A stretch of 64,000 nucleotides of DNA, taken from positions 62,001-126,000 of the forward strand of contig CBDUXP010000002.1 of the NCBI GenBank assembly GCA_965371225.1, in the 5' to 3' direction. Shown here one piece after another: positions 63,648-64,000 of this stretch; the first letter of the stretch is position 1, and the number at the start of each line of letters is the position of its first letter. Source of the DNA: CBDUXP01 sp965371225 [NCBI: uncultured bacterium] (GTDB taxonomy: Bacteria; Abyssobacteria; SURF-5; CBDUXP01). A program made the translations under genes and the position numbers. Under the pieces are notes generated by a model. That model did not search any database and was not told where the DNA came from. It worked only from the letters and a program-made list of their open reading frames with translations.

Positions 63648-64000
63648 ATGGCCAACGGCGAATCCGCGGTCCCGGTGACGGTCGACCTCGGCGGGTGGCT
63701 GCAGAACGCCTGGGAGTACTTCATCGAAGACGCCCTCCCGTGGTGCCTTATTGGGCTCCTGTACTTCGCGGTCTTGGGGGTGCTGTCGCAGATTCCCATC
63801 ATTGGGTGGATCGGCCTGCTGGTGTTAAGCGGCCCGCTGGCGGGCGGCCTGTTCTACGCCGCCTTCGCCCGCATGCGCGGAACGCGGCCCACGGTGGGCA
63901 TGCTCTTCGCCCCCATGCAGACAGATTTCCTTCAGCTCAGCCTCGTCGGTCTGGTCGGCGGGCTCCTCACCGCGCTCATCGCCACCGTGACCTGCGGCTT
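63648..64000 (+). CDS. Polytopic membrane protein, N-terminal part (cut by window edge)
   Basis: The plus-strand frame from ATG 63648 (preceded by GAGGGAGAACGCC) runs off the right end after ~117 residues. Three hydrophobic segments are visible (PWCLIGLLYFAVLGVLSQIP, GLLVLSGPLAGGLFYAAF and LSLVGLVGGLLTALIATV). The pattern resembles DUF975/glycerophosphoryl-diester-phosphodiesterase-like membrane proteins, but the fragment is too short to assign. Confidence 0.8.
   Translation, partial: MANGESAVPVTVDLGGWLQNAWEYFIEDALPWCLIGLLYFAVLGVLSQIPIIGWIGLLVLSGPLAGGLFYAAFARMRGTRPTVGMLFAPMQTDFLQLSLVGLVGGLLTALIATVTCG

Overview
The window is 64 kb of GC-rich bacterial chromosome, coded densely on both strands. 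No rRNA, tRNA or CRISPR array was seen. An RND transporter, a lipobox protein, a flagellar FlgM-like protein and several signal-peptide proteins point to a diderm bacterium. The pseudopilin-like H-x-DG protein, the two GC-rich intergenic palindrome types, paired acyl-CoA dehydrogenases, an LLM flavoenzyme and a haloalkane dehalogenase suggest an uncultured lineage (Planctomycetota/Hydrogenedentota-like or Binatota/Myxococcota-like). The phylum cannot be fixed from this sequence alone.

Region 1 (1-9.2 kb): the N-terminal end of a sigma-70 factor runs off the left edge. Next come a GDP-fucose-synthase-like epimerase, a methyltransferase-GT2 fusion, a TetR-RND pair with a clear palindromic operator, an unknown 192-aa protein, FlgM, an HDOD regulator and two small membrane or zinc-ribbon proteins. 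Region 2 (9.2-32 kb): a palindromic repeat cluster, a pseudopilin-like protein, a gamma-glutamylcyclotransferase-like enzyme coupled to an SH3/beta-propeller exported protein, a flavin-dependent halogenase, a ROK sugar kinase, a polytopic membrane protein, dephospho-CoA kinase, a secreted TPR-Lon-type protease, HEAT and VWA (NorD-like) proteins, and a 1,934-aa hybrid kinase with about 11 PAS domains.

Region 3 (32-37 kb): a carotenoid oxygenase with its own TetR gene, whose promoter implies a leaderless transcript. It is followed by a lower-GC island bounded by 118-bp imperfect inverted repeats. The island holds a truncated DNA methylase and a TIR-domain effector of the CAP12/Pycsar type, and looks like a mobile defence remnant.

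Region 4 (37-49.4 kb): a 14-repeat ankyrin membrane protein; an AhpD-like gene whose CxxC motif is encoded as Cys-x-x-UGA, with a well-placed SECIS-like hairpin (a strong selenoprotein candidate); a diiron oxygenase-like protein, haloalkane dehalogenase and DUF1330 protein in a row; FapA; an SGNH hydrolase; an LLM monooxygenase with a 17-bp operator inside its promoter plus a TetR gene; and a paralogue of the polytopic membrane protein. Region 5 (49.4-64 kb): an acyl-CoA dehydrogenase pair, a CbbQ/NorQ-type AAA+ protein, a ketopantoate-reductase-like enzyme, two paralogous exported proteins of unknown family around a GNAT gene, a Nudix hydrolase, LysA, a MITE-like repeat, a B12-dependent radical SAM enzyme, an M20 amidohydrolase and the start of a membrane protein.

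The main themes are xenobiotic and halogen chemistry (halogenase, dehalogenase, diiron and LLM oxygenases, dehydrogenases, selenoperoxidase), local TetR control and surface glycosylation. Gene packing is tight: four convergent gene pairs overlap by exactly one shared palindromic stop (CTAG or TTAA).
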